NCBI GenBank assembly: GCA_014240055.1
Contig: JAAZXP010000006.1
Span: 1-31,396, forward strand
Reading direction: 5' to 3'
Source: Methanobacteriota archaeon
Lineage (GTDB): Archaea > Thermoplasmatota > Poseidoniia > MGIII > CG-Epi1
Length of the DNA stretch: 31,396 nt
Position numbers and translations under genes: made by a program. Below are positions 24,301 through 31,396 of this stretch, piece after piece. Below the pieces are notes generated by a model, which made no database searches, was not told where the DNA came from, and saw nothing but the letters and a program-made list of their open reading frames with translations. Each line of letters opens with the position of its first letter. Positions within the stretch are counted from its first letter, which is position 1.

Positions 24301-26705
24301 TCTATAATAACTTGAGCATTTTTCAAATCAAAAGCATCATGTAAAACTTCACGATATGCCTCTTCGAGCATAGGGAAAGTACCAACTTCGTTAATCGCTT
24401 CTAAAACTTGTGCAGTTCTTAATTGTTGTCTTGGTAATGAAATCTCTCGACCTTTATAATTCCGTAAAACCATAAATGAGCGATTAGCACAATGCCTAAA
24501 TCTTTGTGCAAATATTTCGGTATTAGTTATAGATTTACGTAATAATGGTTCCAAATATTTAGGCATTAATCTATCTGCAAGACCTTCAATAGCCAATCTA
24601 GTAGGGAATGTTAGTAAAAAAGCATCATCACTCAATGAAATTCGAACACTACCTCCAATTTCCTTACCCAATTGAAACGCAAATGCTCTCGCTAGAGCAT
24701 CGTTAACCCTTCTTCCAAAAGGAAAATGGAATATTGCCCCACTTCTTCCTCTATTATCTACATATCCTTCCACCATTAGGCGTTTATCAGAAGGTATGAA
24801 TCCACAAATTTTCTTTTGTTCATCCAAATGAGAAATTATAGTTCTAGCTGCACCTTTATCTAATTTAAATTCATCTCCAAGCCATTTATAAATTTCTTCC
24901 TTGGTTAGCTTTAATTTTTCTTCAACTTCACCTCTAAATCTTCCCACTGCCTCGGACAAATCAAAAGACCGAGGTAACATTTCTCCAGACCAAGAAGGTA
25001 CGGTTGGTTTTCTACCAAGTCCATCTTTTACGATTACAGTCGATCTATTTGATTCTAAAAATTGGTAAGTTCTACCGCCTAGAACAAAAATATCATTTTT
25101 AGATAGATTCTCAACAAATTTTTCTGATAAATTTCCTAACTGTGCCCCTCTTCCTTCAAGAACGACAGCATAGTTTATTTCTTGTGGAATAGTTCCTATA
25201 TTCATATTATAAATTTGGCGAGACCCTCTCTTTATTCCAACTTCATTGCCGTTCTTTTCATACCAAACTTTAGGATAGACTCCGTGTTTTTCAAGTGCAT
25301 TGCCTCCTAAGAAATCTAATATATCTAAGAATTCTTTTTTAGATAAATCACGGTATGGGTATGCAGAAATTATAAGATTGTACATTTCCTCAACTTCCCA
25401 TGTTCTGTCTAATGACATTCCAATAATTGACTGGGCTAAAACATCCGTCGCTTTTTCAGGTATAGATACACGGTCAATTTGCCCATCATAAGCTGATCTA
25501 ACTAAAACTGCACATTCAATTAAGTCATCCGAATCAAATACAACAAGTCTACCTTTTGATACTGCTCTTAGGGCATGCCCCGCTCTTCCAATACGTTGCA
25601 ACCCTTTAGCTATAGATTTAGGAGAGCCAATCTGAACAACTAGATCGACATATCCAATATCAATTCCCAGTTCAAGACTTGTCGAAGAAATAACGACATC
25701 CATTTCTCCACCTTTTAATTTCTTTTCTACATCAAATCTCATTTCTTTGGATAAAGAACCGTGGTGTGCAGCCAATTTTTCGATACCTCTTTCTTTAAGT
25801 TGCAATGAAATAGATTCAGTTCCAGCTCTTGTGTTTGTAAAAATTAAAGTAGTGCGATGATCTTGGATTAAGTCTACGAGAAGATCATACATTTTTGAAT
25901 TGATAACTTCGGTAGAATGCAAGGTAAGATCGTCTACTGGACAAAGAACCTTTAGATCTAGATGTTTTCTTTCTTTAACGTCTACAATATTAACGTGCCT
26001 TGGTTTACCTTTATCATATCCTCCTAAAAAGCCAGCAATGTCCTCAATTGGAGCTTGCGTTGCAGATAATCCAATTCGAACAGGTTCACGATCAATAATT
26101 TGCGCTAATCTCTCGACTGAAAGTGAAAGGTGTGTGCCTCTTTTGTTATTTGCTAAATCATGTATTTCATCTAGAATAATATATCTTGTTTTTCGGAAGT
26201 GATCTCTAAATTTCTTAGAAGATAACAATAACCCTAAACTTTCAGGAGTGGTAATTAGAATATGAGGTGGCTTTCTTACCATTCTTGCTCTTTCCTTAAG
26301 TGAAGTATCTCCAGATCTAACTGCCACTTTAATTTCGGGAACATCCATGTTCAGTTCTTCAGCCAATTCCATCATTTCCTCGAGCGGCTGCTTCAAATTT
26401 CGGTCAATATCATTTGCAAGAGCTTTGAGCGGAGAAATATATATTGCATGAACTCCATCTTCGAAATTATTGTCACGGTGGAGTTTAAGAAAATTATTCA
26501 GAATACTTAAAAATGCAGTTAAAGTTTTTCCAGTTCCCGTTGGACTTGAAACAAGTACGTTTTCATAATTATCAATTAATGGAACTGCCATTGCTTGAGG
26601 TGGAGTTAAATCTTCAAACTTGTTGTTAAACCAAGTTCGAATTAAAGGTTCAAAACCATTGAGAACTTCGTCTTTGGTTTTTCTATTAGTTATGTATGTT
26701 ACCAT
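21366..26705 (-). CDS. lhr: Lhr-type superfamily 2 ATP-dependent helicase, extended form
   Basis: Lhr helicases unwind DNA-DNA or RNA-DNA duplexes and are linked to DNA repair and replication stress. This one is 1779 aa, against about 850-950 for Lhr-core and about 1540 for E. coli Lhr. The N-terminal motor shows the Q-motif region (LTPPQAMA), Walker A SPTGTGKT (54-61), ISPLKALAND (90-99), TTPESL (152-157), DEIH (179-182) and SATQAP (214-219). The second RecA domain contains VISSTSLELGIDIG and QRIGRAGH. Winged-helix and Lhr-core domain 4 regions follow, then about 900 extra residues with repeated HTH-like units. The last third resembles the AlkZ/HTH_42-like C-terminal region of long Lhr. No frameshift is seen. 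It is a single-gene transcription unit. Confidence 0.93.
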   Translation of the reverse strand: MVTYITNRKTKDEVLNGFEPLIRTWFNNKFEDLTPPQAMAVPLIDNYENVLVSSPTGTGKTLTAFLSILNNFLKLHRDNNFEDGVHAIYISPLKALANDIDRNLKQPLEEMMELAEELNMDVPEIKVAVRSGDTSLKERARMVRKPPHILITTPESLGLLLSSKKFRDHFRKTRYIILDEIHDLANNKRGTHLSLSVERLAQIIDREPVRIGLSATQAPIEDIAGFLGGYDKGKPRHVNIVDVKERKHLDLKVLCPVDDLTLHSTEVINSKMYDLLVDLIQDHRTTLIFTNTRAGTESISLQLKERGIEKLAAHHGSLSKEMRFDVEKKLKGGEMDVVISSTSLELGIDIGYVDLVVQIGSPKSIAKGLQRIGRAGHALRAVSKGRLVVFDSDDLIECAVLVRSAYDGQIDRVSIPEKATDVLAQSIIGMSLDRTWEVEEMYNLIISAYPYRDLSKKEFLDILDFLGGNALEKHGVYPKVWYEKNGNEVGIKRGSRQIYNMNIGTIPQEINYAVVLEGRGAQLGNLSEKFVENLSKNDIFVLGGRTYQFLESNRSTVIVKDGLGRKPTVPSWSGEMLPRSFDLSEAVGRFRGEVEEKLKLTKEEIYKWLGDEFKLDKGAARTIISHLDEQKKICGFIPSDKRLMVEGYVDNRGRSGAIFHFPFGRRVNDALARAFAFQLGKEIGGSVRISLSDDAFLLTFPTRLAIEGLADRLMPKYLEPLLRKSITNTEIFAQRFRHCANRSFMVLRNYKGREISLPRQQLRTAQVLEAINEVGTFPMLEEAYREVLHDAFDLKNAQVIIDDIESGKRKIDYRTYSPVPSPLSHSLILSGLSDIVLMEDRSALLRELHSQVLGRVLEEGGGDKPRFEKDLIEGYFNEKRPIIGSNEGMIQAINQIGGIYLLNDQEKSIYRMSDMPTTEIQELSNYMIEENMVESVWNSNKDPLFVVPELVPYYKAVYGINETLSKQAKKIYDNLEKVKDIKSKKVCDELEKNYLVCKTPNGFKRRDKNETIISYEKALDWLITKHLGFVGPRSKEDIALELKLPEEVIKQTLYELEEQGTIQGGNFILGRSSPQYLLGEDIIYLEAQSLGNIDVVSEKILREYIDQKLFKKFSSLQTLFDQHNDVASPRTVYHRLEKPNLDEWWEWRDSDAILQGRFSAGKLRYIPANKVGMYQALFRREADGKIQNLIVDMLKRSPPLSKSEISKELEIKTELIDGALRALEEKLMIHRYNRHRNPWTTHNRYRLLNEYEAPEKPERKLMMDQLRSSGPLTFPELRRECGLPLNVARNVLNSLEEEDLISKIVVVGATRLFTYCLKEEVDLIKNTTEKRTVRVTSWRDPILTHIRREMYSSYGEAWTNPIVRGGMVAGYMESWAMSGLLDVREIVLDESTPIGDFLDGLDEFATYQENFNSNIIRVKAFASTKVENLEDKIIKQFEQKGYQRIRNWLVKGPVINRTYQEREIYGYLLWRQSIHPEKRYNNASMAFREMGGVRSEYELSLRIQGRFFHPRDYGNEMELVQGVMIPGYSTYCTVRDAIIYRDARNIPPEPDDRRLLALAIDSKGLPREELYRRSGMDPDSFKQSLARLYQSLNLVRTTRGNYRTLPVNRIYEPEEAKFNVVKRLIMSFGIVSAEGLGMLLKGEIPMAELRSILLRLEAEEVLVKGFLKEDSETLYWIIKDDLEHVKGHLFQGSFVLNQGDRLAHYLSEDVKQKFGLGACNVIFSSTRMTGAFKMSKRGKDVTIVEFKGTNHERHVIEAWCRQWRLNLEWELKNEEKVEV

Positions 26706-26813
26706 GTTTTTTCATTAACCGTTTACGACAGAATAGCGTAGGGTGTAATAGCCTATGGGTTATTCATCTAAATGTGCTAAACTCTTTTTAGCCCCTCTCA
26801 GTCGCATTTTTGA

Positions 26814-26888
26814 GCCATCGTGGCTAAGGGGTATAGCGGTGCCTTGGTAAGGCGCAGGTCGTGGGTTCGATTCCCACCGATGGCTCCA
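26814..26888 (+). tRNA. tRNA-Thr (anticodon GGU)
   Basis: The acceptor arms GCCATCG and CGATGGC pair at all seven positions, then comes discriminator T (normal for archaeal tRNA-Thr) and encoded CCA (26886-26888). The anticodon arm GTGCC / TTGGTAA / GGCGC has anticodon GGT, reading ACC. The T arm is GTGGG / TTCGATT / CCCAC and the D arm holds AAGGGGTAT. There is no intron. The CCA is immediately followed, on the other strand, by the stop codon of flpA. The upstream gap to lhr (26706-26813) holds the promoters of both genes, with no other feature seen. Confidence 0.94.
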
Positions 26889-27473
26889 TTATTGGACATA
26901 ATAGGCTCTATGGCCCTTAGCCCATTTTGAAATATTAATGCATTCAACAGTAGCAAAGTGTGCATCTAAATTTTCTTTGTATTGATTAATAATTTCTTTA
27001 TCATTCCCTTTAATAGATCTTGATTTGAGCATGAGAAATCCACATTTGGGTTTGAAATATTCATAATTTCTTATAAAAATATCTAATTGATCGCCTTGTG
27101 CAATGTCTTGATATATAATGTCTGGAGAATTAACATGGGGGTGGTATTGTTTTGGAAAATGTGCATCTCCTAGGAAGGGAATTATATTTGTTTTTTCTCC
27201 GGCCAAGAGGAGTAATTCAGCCATAGAAGTTGGAGAAATATCTACGCCTATTATTCGCCCATCAGAACAAAGATTACTGAGATAACTTATAGTATTTCCT
27301 TCTGCGGCTCCTAAATATAAGACAATACTTTTCTTTTTAAATGGCCAATGTTTTCCTTTGGCTAGGATATATGCTGATAATTTAGAATGATATGGGTTCC
27401 AGGCAGTCCAGCCATTGCCGTCTTTAATTTCTAAGAATGATCTTTTTTTTCGGATGCCATTTGGCAAATTCAT
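26889..27473 (-). CDS. flpA: Fibrillarin-like 2'-O-methyltransferase
   Basis: FlpA is the catalytic subunit of the archaeal box C/D ribonucleoprotein, which methylates riboses in rRNA and tRNA under guide-RNA direction, with Nop5 and L7Ae as partners. The 194-aa length is slightly below the usual 210-230. Motifs: WTAWNPYHSKLSAYIL (22-37), the SAM site VLYLGAAEGNTISYLS (51-66), VDISPTSMAELL (77-88), IIYQDIAQGDQ (119-129) and FLMLKSRSIKG (146-156). The start lies two bases after the top6B stop on the same strand, so the two are cotranscribed. nop5, often its neighbour in archaea, is not here. The stop touches the tRNA-Thr CCA end. Confidence 0.94.
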   Translation of the reverse strand: MNLPNGIRKKRSFLEIKDGNGWTAWNPYHSKLSAYILAKGKHWPFKKKSIVLYLGAAEGNTISYLSNLCSDGRIIGVDISPTSMAELLLLAGEKTNIIPFLGDAHFPKQYHPHVNSPDIIYQDIAQGDQLDIFIRNYEYFKPKCGFLMLKSRSIKGNDKEIINQYKENLDAHFATVECINISKWAKGHRAYYVQ

Positions 27474-27475
27474 TA

Positions 27476-29647
27476 TTATGCAAGTCCTTGTTTTTCAGCC
27501 TCTAAAGCTTCGTCTATCCCCGGATCTACAATTCCGGTCCATTTTTCGGCACCGATTATATTTGTAGAATCAATACCCTCTACCCACATTTCCATTCCCT
27601 CAAAATTACCTCTTGTGCCTTGAGGTATAACAAATTTATATGTTGCAGATTCTGTAGTCGGTAAACCTACTGACCAAATTGCATGACTTCCTTCTCTTTT
27701 ACCAGGTCTTGGCATTCCCTCAGTTATTTCATGTCCGGGTACTACTATTCTTAGCTTAAAATTTGCAGATTTTAAACGATAGTTGATTATTTTAACTTCA
27801 ATTTTTATTTCTTCTTTTTCAAATTCGATTTTCTCTTCAATCCACACTACATCCATTATTGCAGCTACTATTTTGTCCAGGTTCGGGACTGGTTTACCTA
27901 CTACACTTGATGCTTTTTCAGCAATGGCAGGTAAGACTTTTTGTACTAAATCGAATTTTTCGCTAACTTTAGCTCTTTTCTTTTGTTTCTTAAGATGTTT
28001 TGAAAGAGTTTTAGCGTTATTTCTCAATGCTAATTTAATTTCTTTTTTAATTTCTTCTATGTCTGCGATTGCTTCTTTTGCTTCAGATGTAAAAGGTATA
28101 TTTGTTGAAGCTACGTGAACTAGAATAATTGCAGGACCACTTGGTGTGCCCTTTCCTTTCTTTTGTTCAAGTCCATAAAGTCGCCAATTTATGCTTTGAA
28201 TTGCTTTAGTGATGGCACATCCTCCTGCCTGATAAAGCAAAGGAACTCGATTTGCAAATCTTAAGACTTGTACGGGTTGATCTTTTGGTAAATTACCACC
28301 ATAAACCATTCCTACTTCAACTAGAAATGGAGTTCCTGAGAAAACGGATGGCGTTCTACTAATTGGTAGTGTATAGAAATCCGGCCTATATTCTTCTAAA
28401 ACTTGTTTCAATCCTAATTTTATTAATTTAGGTCCGATGGGTACTAGCACTCCACTCGTTGGAGTTCTTATTGAAGTAGTTTTGAATGCTTCTATTAATT
28501 TTTTTGCTTCAATTCTAGTTGTGTCTTGTGGTCTTACTAGGGCGGTTAATCTTGCTTTTTTTAGAACATCATTTATGCTTTTAGTCCCCATTGAGGAAAA
28601 ATCCTTACGAAGGAATGCTCCCATTTGGTGTTGAGAGCTGTGGTGAGCCATGCGCATTAATTGTCCTAATTCAACACCATGCGGATGAGGTTTAACTCCC
28701 TCGGTTGGCAATTCAGGAAGCACATGACTTCCTCTCTCAAATAAGAAAACTTTATCATCTGGATTCGTAAAAATTATTTTAGCATGAGGGTTTACAATGG
28801 CAGTAGATTTCAAATATTCTAAAACAGACGGTCTGGCTTCACGATATCTTCCTTTAATTGCAAATTCAACTCTAGTGCCATGGTATTTTTCAGGATAAAT
28901 TCCATCTTCATCAGGTTCACCGGCATCATTTTTCCATACAAAGTCTTCGGTTCTCTCAATATTACCTCTGTTATTTCTGGTATCTAGCTTCATAGTAATT
29001 CGGTTGGCTAAATGTTCTTTAGATATTCTTGTACTGATTATTGCAGATCGTCCTGTTGTAAGCTGCCCGTACATTATGGCAGCAGAGATTCCAATACCTT
29101 GTTGTCCGCGGGATTGTTTTCCACTTCCAAAACGAGAACCGTACAATAGTCTTCCAAAAACATTTGGTACATTTTCTTCAACAATTCCAGGCCCATTGTC
29201 TTCAATTGCAATACTCAGTTCATCTTTTCCTAAATTACCAATTTCTATTTTTAGTTCAGGTAAAAAACCAGCTTGTTCACACGCATCTAAACTATTGTCA
29301 ACTCCTTCTTTAACTGCAGTAATAAGTGAGTGAGTAGGATTATCAAATCCTAGAATATGTCTATTCTGTTCAAAAAATTCTGAAACCGGAATATCTCTCT
29401 GTTCTTTTGCAAGTTGATGAGCTTTAGTTTTACCTTTATTTTTCTTTTTTCGTTCTTTTTTTACTACTTTATCTTTTACTTGATGTTTTTCTTCTATTTT
29501 GTTTTTGTCAGTTTCTTCTTCTTTTTTTGGTTCACTTAACGTTTCTTTATTATCATTTTTATCACTTTTTTTTACTTTTTCAGCCTCTATCTGAGGCTTT
29601 TCTGGAGTGTTATCTTCAGCTTCGAAATCGAAGGTCATTTGACCCAT
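27476..29647 (-). CDS. top6B: DNA topoisomerase VI subunit B
   Basis: Top6B is the ATPase subunit of the type IIB topoisomerase that relaxes and decatenates DNA. From the ATG at 29647 the protein is about 723 aa; residues below use that start. Residues 12-82 are a highly charged Lys/Glu-rich extension. The GHKL domain follows with AVKEGVDNSLDACE (about 111-124), IEDNGPGI (148-155) and RGQQGIGISAA (180-190), then the transducer with NRVPLLYQAGG and KGKGTPSGPA. An extra C-terminal Ig-like domain, about 110 residues, contains KFVIPQGTRGNFEGMEM. Most Top6B are 530-620 aa, so both ends are long. A TTG at 29668 would add seven residues, but the ATG is 26 bases from the box ATAATTAAG. top6A does not follow; flpA does. 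Confidence 0.93.
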   Translation of the reverse strand: MGQMTFDFEAEDNTPEKPQIEAEKVKKSDKNDNKETLSEPKKEEETDKNKIEEKHQVKDKVVKKERKKKNKGKTKAHQLAKEQRDIPVSEFFEQNRHILGFDNPTHSLITAVKEGVDNSLDACEQAGFLPELKIEIGNLGKDELSIAIEDNGPGIVEENVPNVFGRLLYGSRFGSGKQSRGQQGIGISAAIMYGQLTTGRSAIISTRISKEHLANRITMKLDTRNNRGNIERTEDFVWKNDAGEPDEDGIYPEKYHGTRVEFAIKGRYREARPSVLEYLKSTAIVNPHAKIIFTNPDDKVFLFERGSHVLPELPTEGVKPHPHGVELGQLMRMAHHSSQHQMGAFLRKDFSSMGTKSINDVLKKARLTALVRPQDTTRIEAKKLIEAFKTTSIRTPTSGVLVPIGPKLIKLGLKQVLEEYRPDFYTLPISRTPSVFSGTPFLVEVGMVYGGNLPKDQPVQVLRFANRVPLLYQAGGCAITKAIQSINWRLYGLEQKKGKGTPSGPAIILVHVASTNIPFTSEAKEAIADIEEIKKEIKLALRNNAKTLSKHLKKQKKRAKVSEKFDLVQKVLPAIAEKASSVVGKPVPNLDKIVAAIMDVVWIEEKIEFEKEEIKIEVKIINYRLKSANFKLRIVVPGHEITEGMPRPGKREGSHAIWSVGLPTTESATYKFVIPQGTRGNFEGMEMWVEGIDSTNIIGAEKWTGIVDPGIDEALEAEKQGLA

Positions 29648-29690
29648 ATTTAACCATGTAAAAGCCAATAATTAAGTAGTATGGGCACTC

Positions 29691-30143
29691 TCAAAGAAAG
29701 TTTATCTTGCAAAATTTAGACTTTGGAAGTTGATTTTTTAGTAATTTTCCATTCCAATGGCCACATCCCAAGGCTCTATTCTTGTTTGTAATCAGTATAA
29801 ATCCAGGAATTATAGAATTACTATTTTCTAATATTAAATCTTCACCTTTGCAGTACTTAATTGTGTCTTCATTATTAATCTCTAAGAAGTTTTTACTAAC
29901 ATACTTTCCAAAGAGTTGGAGGAAATTAGTAGTGGGCTTCGGACTTTTATCAAGCCTGAAAATACAAATGCCTTTGCTTTCAGGAACTATTCTTTCAATA
30001 TCTAAAGTATTCGCGATGTATATTTTATTTTTGGATCCTGAATACCATTTGTAATTATTCCAAATTTCTGAATCCATGCCGAAACGTTCAATGCAATAGT
30101 CTTGAATTAGGTGTTTCTTTTCTTTTAATAAAGGTTTCAACAT
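29691..30143 (-). CDS. PUA-like domain protein, probable partner of the NOP2/Sun methyltransferase
   Basis: The 150-aa protein resembles the small RNA-binding PUA-like domain that follows the catalytic domain in many NOP2/Sun (RsmF-type) RNA methyltransferases. The best match is near its end: IIPGFILITNKNRALGCGHW followed by NGKLLKNQLPKSK, a close fit to the G-x-x-L-G-x-G-x-x-x-G-x-L-K-x-x-x-P-K pattern. The N-terminal half (FGMDSEIWNNYKWY...) matches the helical lead-in of the same region. Its ATG overlaps the methyltransferase stop by seven bases in the same direction, so the two look like a split version of a normally single protein. No catalytic site is present. Confidence 0.7.
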   Translation of the reverse strand: MLKPLLKEKKHLIQDYCIERFGMDSEIWNNYKWYSGSKNKIYIANTLDIERIVPESKGICIFRLDKSPKPTTNFLQLFGKYVSKNFLEINNEDTIKYCKGEDLILENSNSIIPGFILITNKNRALGCGHWNGKLLKNQLPKSKFCKINFL

Positions 30144-31057
30144 TTTTCCATCCTCGCTATGAAAAAAGCATCAGTGTCATTGTGGTGAGGCCATACCCTC
30201 ATACATTTTTCCACTTCGGAGTTATATGTTTCATTATTCCACTTCGTAATTCCAGGTTCACTTTTCAGATTTTTGATATTAATTTTTTTCATTTTCATAT
30301 CATGTTTGTTTAATATGTCACTTACTACTTTTTCGTTTTCATCAGGAGAAAAAGTACAAGTAGAATATACGACTGTACTTCCTGAAGGGGCCATTTCACA
30401 TGCTTTTCCTAATAATCCTTTTTGAAGTTTATTGAATCGAATATAATCTTTTTCTCTCCAATTTCGGGCTACGCTATTTTTTTTCCTAATAGTACCTTCA
30501 GAACTACATGGAGCGTCAACAAAATATAAATCTGCCTTTGTATTTGGGAATGATTTAAAATCTCTTAATGTTACTGAAGTATTTGTAACTCCAAGTCGGT
30601 CTAAATTACCTCTAAGTGACTTTAATCGAACATGTCTAGCATCATTTGCAATAATATGGCCCTTGTTTTCCATCATTGCAGCCATTTGTGTTGTTTTGGA
30701 ACCTGGCGCAGCACAACAATCTATGATGCTAATGTTTTTCATTAAATCTTTGACTACTAATGGAGGGATCATTGAAGTCAGTTCTTGAATATAGATATGG
30801 CCTACAAAATGTTCTAGACTGCTTCCCAAATTATCTAATTCAGAGATATGCGCATTATCATTCCACTCGGTAGTTTTTATTTTAGGGTCATACTCTTTTA
30901 GTTTATCTAAAACAATTTCCTTTTCTTCTTTTAATGTATTAACTCTAAAAGATTGTTTCAAAGGTAGGTTAATGAAGTTTGCAAACTTTTTTTCATCATC
31001 TACTAAACTGCTATATTTACTTATGAGATTATCGCGTATATTTTGATGCCTATGCAT
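30137..31057 (-). CDS. NOP2/Sun-family RNA (cytosine-5) methyltransferase
   Basis: These enzymes form 5-methylcytosine in rRNA or tRNA through a covalent cysteine intermediate. The 306-aa protein has FRVNTLK (37-43), GHIYIQELTSMIPPLV (86-101), the SAM site DCCAAPGSKTTQMA (113-126), NDARHVRLKSLRGNLDRLG (138-156), VDAPCSSEGTIRK (180-192) with release cysteine C184, and YSTCTFSPDENE (231-242) with nucleophile C234. It ends with RVWPHHNDTDAFFIARM. It lacks the C-terminal PUA-like region, which is encoded by the next gene. Its start is two bases from the stop of the upstream dehydrogenase gene on the same strand. Target RNA unknown. Confidence 0.92.
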   Translation of the reverse strand: MHRHQNIRDNLISKYSSLVDDEKKFANFINLPLKQSFRVNTLKEEKEIVLDKLKEYDPKIKTTEWNDNAHISELDNLGSSLEHFVGHIYIQELTSMIPPLVVKDLMKNISIIDCCAAPGSKTTQMAAMMENKGHIIANDARHVRLKSLRGNLDRLGVTNTSVTLRDFKSFPNTKADLYFVDAPCSSEGTIRKKNSVARNWREKDYIRFNKLQKGLLGKACEMAPSGSTVVYSTCTFSPDENEKVVSDILNKHDMKMKKINIKNLKSEPGITKWNNETYNSEVEKCMRVWPHHNDTDAFFIARMEKC

Positions 31058-31059
31058 TA

Positions 31060-31396
31060 TCAGGCCATTACAATTCTAGATTTTGGTTTTTTGACAGATG
31101 ACATGATATTTCGAGTGTCTATCACTAATGAGGCATGTTTTCCAATCAATTCATAGTCTATTTCACTATGATCTGTAGTAATTATTAATGAGTCATATTC
31201 CTGAATATTTCCTGCAGTTAAATCGATACTTTGTAAGTTTCTAAATTCATTTACAAAGGGATCATGATAGTCTATCTTTGCACCTTTATAATTCAATAAA
31301 TCCATAATTTTAATAGCAGGAGACTCTCTTATATCATCTATATCTTTTTTGTATGCCAATCCAATCACAAGTATCTTACTTTCTCTAATGCTCTTT
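31060..31396 (-). CDS. Nucleotide-sugar dehydrogenase (UDP-glucose/GDP-mannose family), C-terminal part
   Basis: Only the last ~111 residues are in the window; the 5' end lies beyond the right edge. The segment ILVIGLAYKKDIDDIRESPA is the hallmark start of the C-terminal UDP-binding domain of UDP-glucose/GDP-mannose dehydrogenases (UDP-GlcNAc/ManNAc 6-dehydrogenase type). The end DYELIGKHASLVIDTRN fits the domain close. The frame continues upstream of the GTG at 31366-31368 without a stop, so that codon is internal. The enzyme oxidises a nucleotide sugar to its uronic acid for surface glycans. The catalytic Cys and NAD-binding domain are outside the window. Confidence 0.9.
   Translation of the reverse strand, partial: KSIRESKILVIGLAYKKDIDDIRESPAIKIMDLLNYKGAKIDYHDPFVNEFRNLQSIDLTAGNIQEYDSLIITTDHSEIDYELIGKHASLVIDTRNIMSSVKKPKSRIVMA

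Noticed and set aside
31060..31368. Stand-alone 102-aa protein starting at GTG 31368
   Set aside because: The open frame continues to the window edge with conserved residues (SKILVIGLAYKKD), so the gene is simply cut by the window.
1..31396. Defence island, prophage or transposon
   Set aside because: No integrase, transposase, restriction, toxin or Cas motifs were seen; the genes are housekeeping, RNA modification and surface functions.

Overview
This window looks like AT-rich DNA from an uncultivated marine planktonic euryarchaeon, most likely a Marine Group II or III (Poseidoniales-like, Thermoplasmatota) lineage. The archaeal markers are GatD, aIF2-beta, fibrillarin, topoisomerase VI subunit B, the KEOPS subunit Cgi121, diphthine-ammonia ligase, an Lhr-type helicase and a TatD-like hydrolase of archaeal type. 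These sit beside a bacterial-type DNA gyrase B and lipoproteins with a bacterial-style lipobox (F-S-G-C) and PKD domains, a mix known from those marine groups. The lineage call is inference from gene content. Nothing resembles a virus, plasmid, insertion sequence or CRISPR array.

Layout. 1-1867 (minus): an M29 aminopeptidase start that changes abruptly into a glycosyltransferase-like sequence near base 86 (probable chimera), and gatD. 1919-4766 (plus): a tightly coupled run of HEAT-repeat protein, rlmE/ftsJ, dph6 and a class I glutamine amidotransferase. 4763-8823: a coiled-coil/HhH protein, Cgi121, a ferritin-like protein, a deviant aquaporin, a DegT-type aminotransferase and a 2-Cys peroxiredoxin. 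8909-13841: gyrB, a class I aminotransferase, a UbiA prenyltransferase, a small zinc protein and a short TraB-like protein. 13838-20463 (minus): two PKD lipoproteins, aIF2-beta, a GT2 glycosyltransferase, a 106-aa unknown, tRNA-Gly(UCC) and a large single-pass surface protein with a proline-rich tail. 20551-31396: a TatD-like hydrolase, a 1779-aa Lhr helicase, tRNA-Thr(GGU), flpA, top6B, a two-gene NOP2/Sun methyltransferase plus PUA-like pair, and the 3' end of a nucleotide-sugar dehydrogenase.

Most genes with a recognised role act in RNA and translation (GatD, RlmE, Dph6, Cgi121, aIF2-beta, FlpA, NOP2/Sun, two tRNAs), in DNA topology and repair (GyrB, Top6B, Lhr), or at the cell surface (lipoproteins, glycosyltransferase, sugar aminotransferase and dehydrogenase).

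The genome is very compact. No stretch over 300 bases lacks a gene. Four of six convergent gene pairs share exactly the four bases of their stop codons. Both tRNA genes touch the neighbouring stop codon. Divergent pairs are separated by 50-90 bases, with AT boxes about 26 bases from the start codons, implying leaderless transcripts and in two cases one central box serving both directions. I found no clear multi-gene defence or mobile system. The best candidates for something undescribed are the dph6-amidotransferase pair, the surface protein with a cytoplasmic VPDG tail, the aquaporin with altered pore motifs, and the symmetric promoters.
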